From positions 1 to 22,325 of IMG/VR virus record IMGVR_UViG_3300036766_000440: DNA of 22,325 bases; one strand, written 5' to 3'. The stretch's first letter is position 1. Each line of letters begins with the position of its first letter. A program made the position numbers and the translations under genes. Under the pieces are notes generated by a model, which made no database searches, was not told the DNA's origin, and saw only the letters and a list, made by a program, of their open reading frames with translations. Below, in pieces: positions 21,958 to 22,325 of the stretch. This DNA is from a virus.

Positions 21958-22325
21958 TACGGCTCCTCGTAGACGAGATCAGTGGTATTGCTGTCAGCAT
22001 CAAAGGTGGCTTGAAAGCGGAAATCGTCTGCGTAGCCCCTGTAAGTTTCAACGCTTGTGCCGATGCCTGAGCGTTTGCCTACAGCACCCGCAAAGATCGT
22101 ATCCATAAACACTTCGAAGTCGACACTCATAAGCTGAGGCAGTACGATGCGATTATCGGCCAGCTCAAGACTTGCAAATCCCGTTGGCAAGGAGGCCGCG
22201 AGTTCAGCGTTAGTGGGCAAGTCTGCCACCGCAGCCGCAGTCGCGTACGGGGACAACGCTGTTTCGAGTTCAGCGTTAGTGGGCAAGTCTGCCACCGCAG
22301 CCGCAGTCGCGTACGGGGACAACGC
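21957..22325 (-). CDS. Fibre-like protein with 22-residue tandem repeats (5' end cut by window)
   Basis: 122 residues are visible, open to the right edge; the first codons seen (A-L-S-P-Y) are internal, so an apparent TTG start at 22322 is an artefact. Two copies of a 22-residue unit, LSPYATAAAVADLPTNAELE/A, stand at the edge, of a type common in trimeric tail or head fibre stalks (short helix, turn, Ala/Leu positions for packing). After the repeats comes ASLELADNRIVLPQ and a beta-looking C-terminus (VDFEVFMDTIFAGAVG, DFRFQATFDADSNTTD). Its place before the gp36-like and F-like genes is unusual for a tail fibre; a head fibre or a connector with a stalk is possible. More repeats probably lie outside the window. 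Confidence 0.65.
   Translation of the reverse strand, partial: ALSPYATAAAVADLPTNAELETALSPYATAAAVADLPTNAELAASLPTGFASLELADNRIVLPQLMSVDFEVFMDTIFAGAVGKRSGIGTSVETYRGYADDFRFQATFDADSNTTDLVYEEP
22199..22325 (-). repeat. Perfect 66-bp tandem repeat in the fibre-like gene
   Basis: Bases 22199-22259 are identical to 22265-22325 (61 of 61), with a period of 66 bp, or 22 codons, so the reading frame is kept. The right copy is cut by the window edge, so copy number is unknown. Perfect identity at DNA level points to a recent duplication or to recombination between copies, which would allow changes in fibre length. Confidence 0.9.

Noticed and set aside
22199-22325. Repeats at the right edge as a CRISPR array
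   Set aside because: The period is 66 bp with almost no spacer, and it keeps an open frame as a protein repeat.
1-22325. tRNA genes, integrase or att sites
   Set aside because: Coding sequence is almost continuous and no cloverleaf-like or recombinase sequence was noticed; a dedicated tRNA search could not be run here.

Overview
The window is part of a tailed double-stranded DNA phage or prophage, most likely a long-tailed siphovirus. Evidence: a full head and tail morphogenesis set (Mu gpF-like minor head protein, Mu I-like protease/scaffold, lambda D-like decoration protein, lambda E-like major capsid protein, neck protein, tail tube, frameshifted tail chaperone, tape measure) lies next to a replication set. 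No sheath or contractile-tail gene is visible. Genes start from ordinary Shine-Dalgarno sites and there is one near-consensus sigma70-type promoter, so the host is a bacterium. The host phylum cannot be proved; the Cys/Trp-rich secreted repeat protein and the Cys-containing C-terminus of the GT2-like protein are a weak hint of a planctomycete-like host. Terminase, portal, lysis and integrase genes are not in the window.

Every convincing gene is on the minus strand, so transcription runs from right to left. Right part (22325 to 11862): a fibre-like protein cut by the window edge, a Mu gp36/DUF1320-like connector, a Mu F-like minor head protein, protease/scaffold, decoration protein, major capsid protein, a strong hairpin, a virion-morphogenesis protein, a probable tail-completion protein, the probable tail tube, a two-part tail assembly chaperone joined by a -1 frameshift, the tape measure protein, and two tail-tip-side proteins. 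Genes touch or overlap (ATGA, TAATG), so this is one late operon.

Middle part (about 11860 to 7735): a GC-rich cassette (Cys-rich secreted/anchored repeat protein plus a GT2-like glycosyltransferase), followed by a GT25-like glycosyltransferase in DNA of ordinary composition. This looks like an accessory insertion between late and replication genes, perhaps making and glycosylating a surface-exposed protein.

Left part (7738 to 1): a strong extended -10 promoter starts a replication operon: SNF2-type helicase, two small unknown proteins, a putative ssDNA-binding-like protein, a hairpin, a 949-residue primase-helicase, a secreted CAP-domain protein, a clear intrinsic terminator, and a MazG-like NTP pyrophosphohydrolase cut by the left edge. 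The most unusual gene is the primase-helicase: it joins a DnaG-type primase (CHC2-like zinc finger and TOPRIM) to an MCM-type AAA+ helicase instead of the RecA-fold helicase found in T7 gp4-like proteins.

No stretch longer than about 80 bases lacks a gene. No tRNA, rRNA, CRISPR array, insertion sequence or attachment site was seen.
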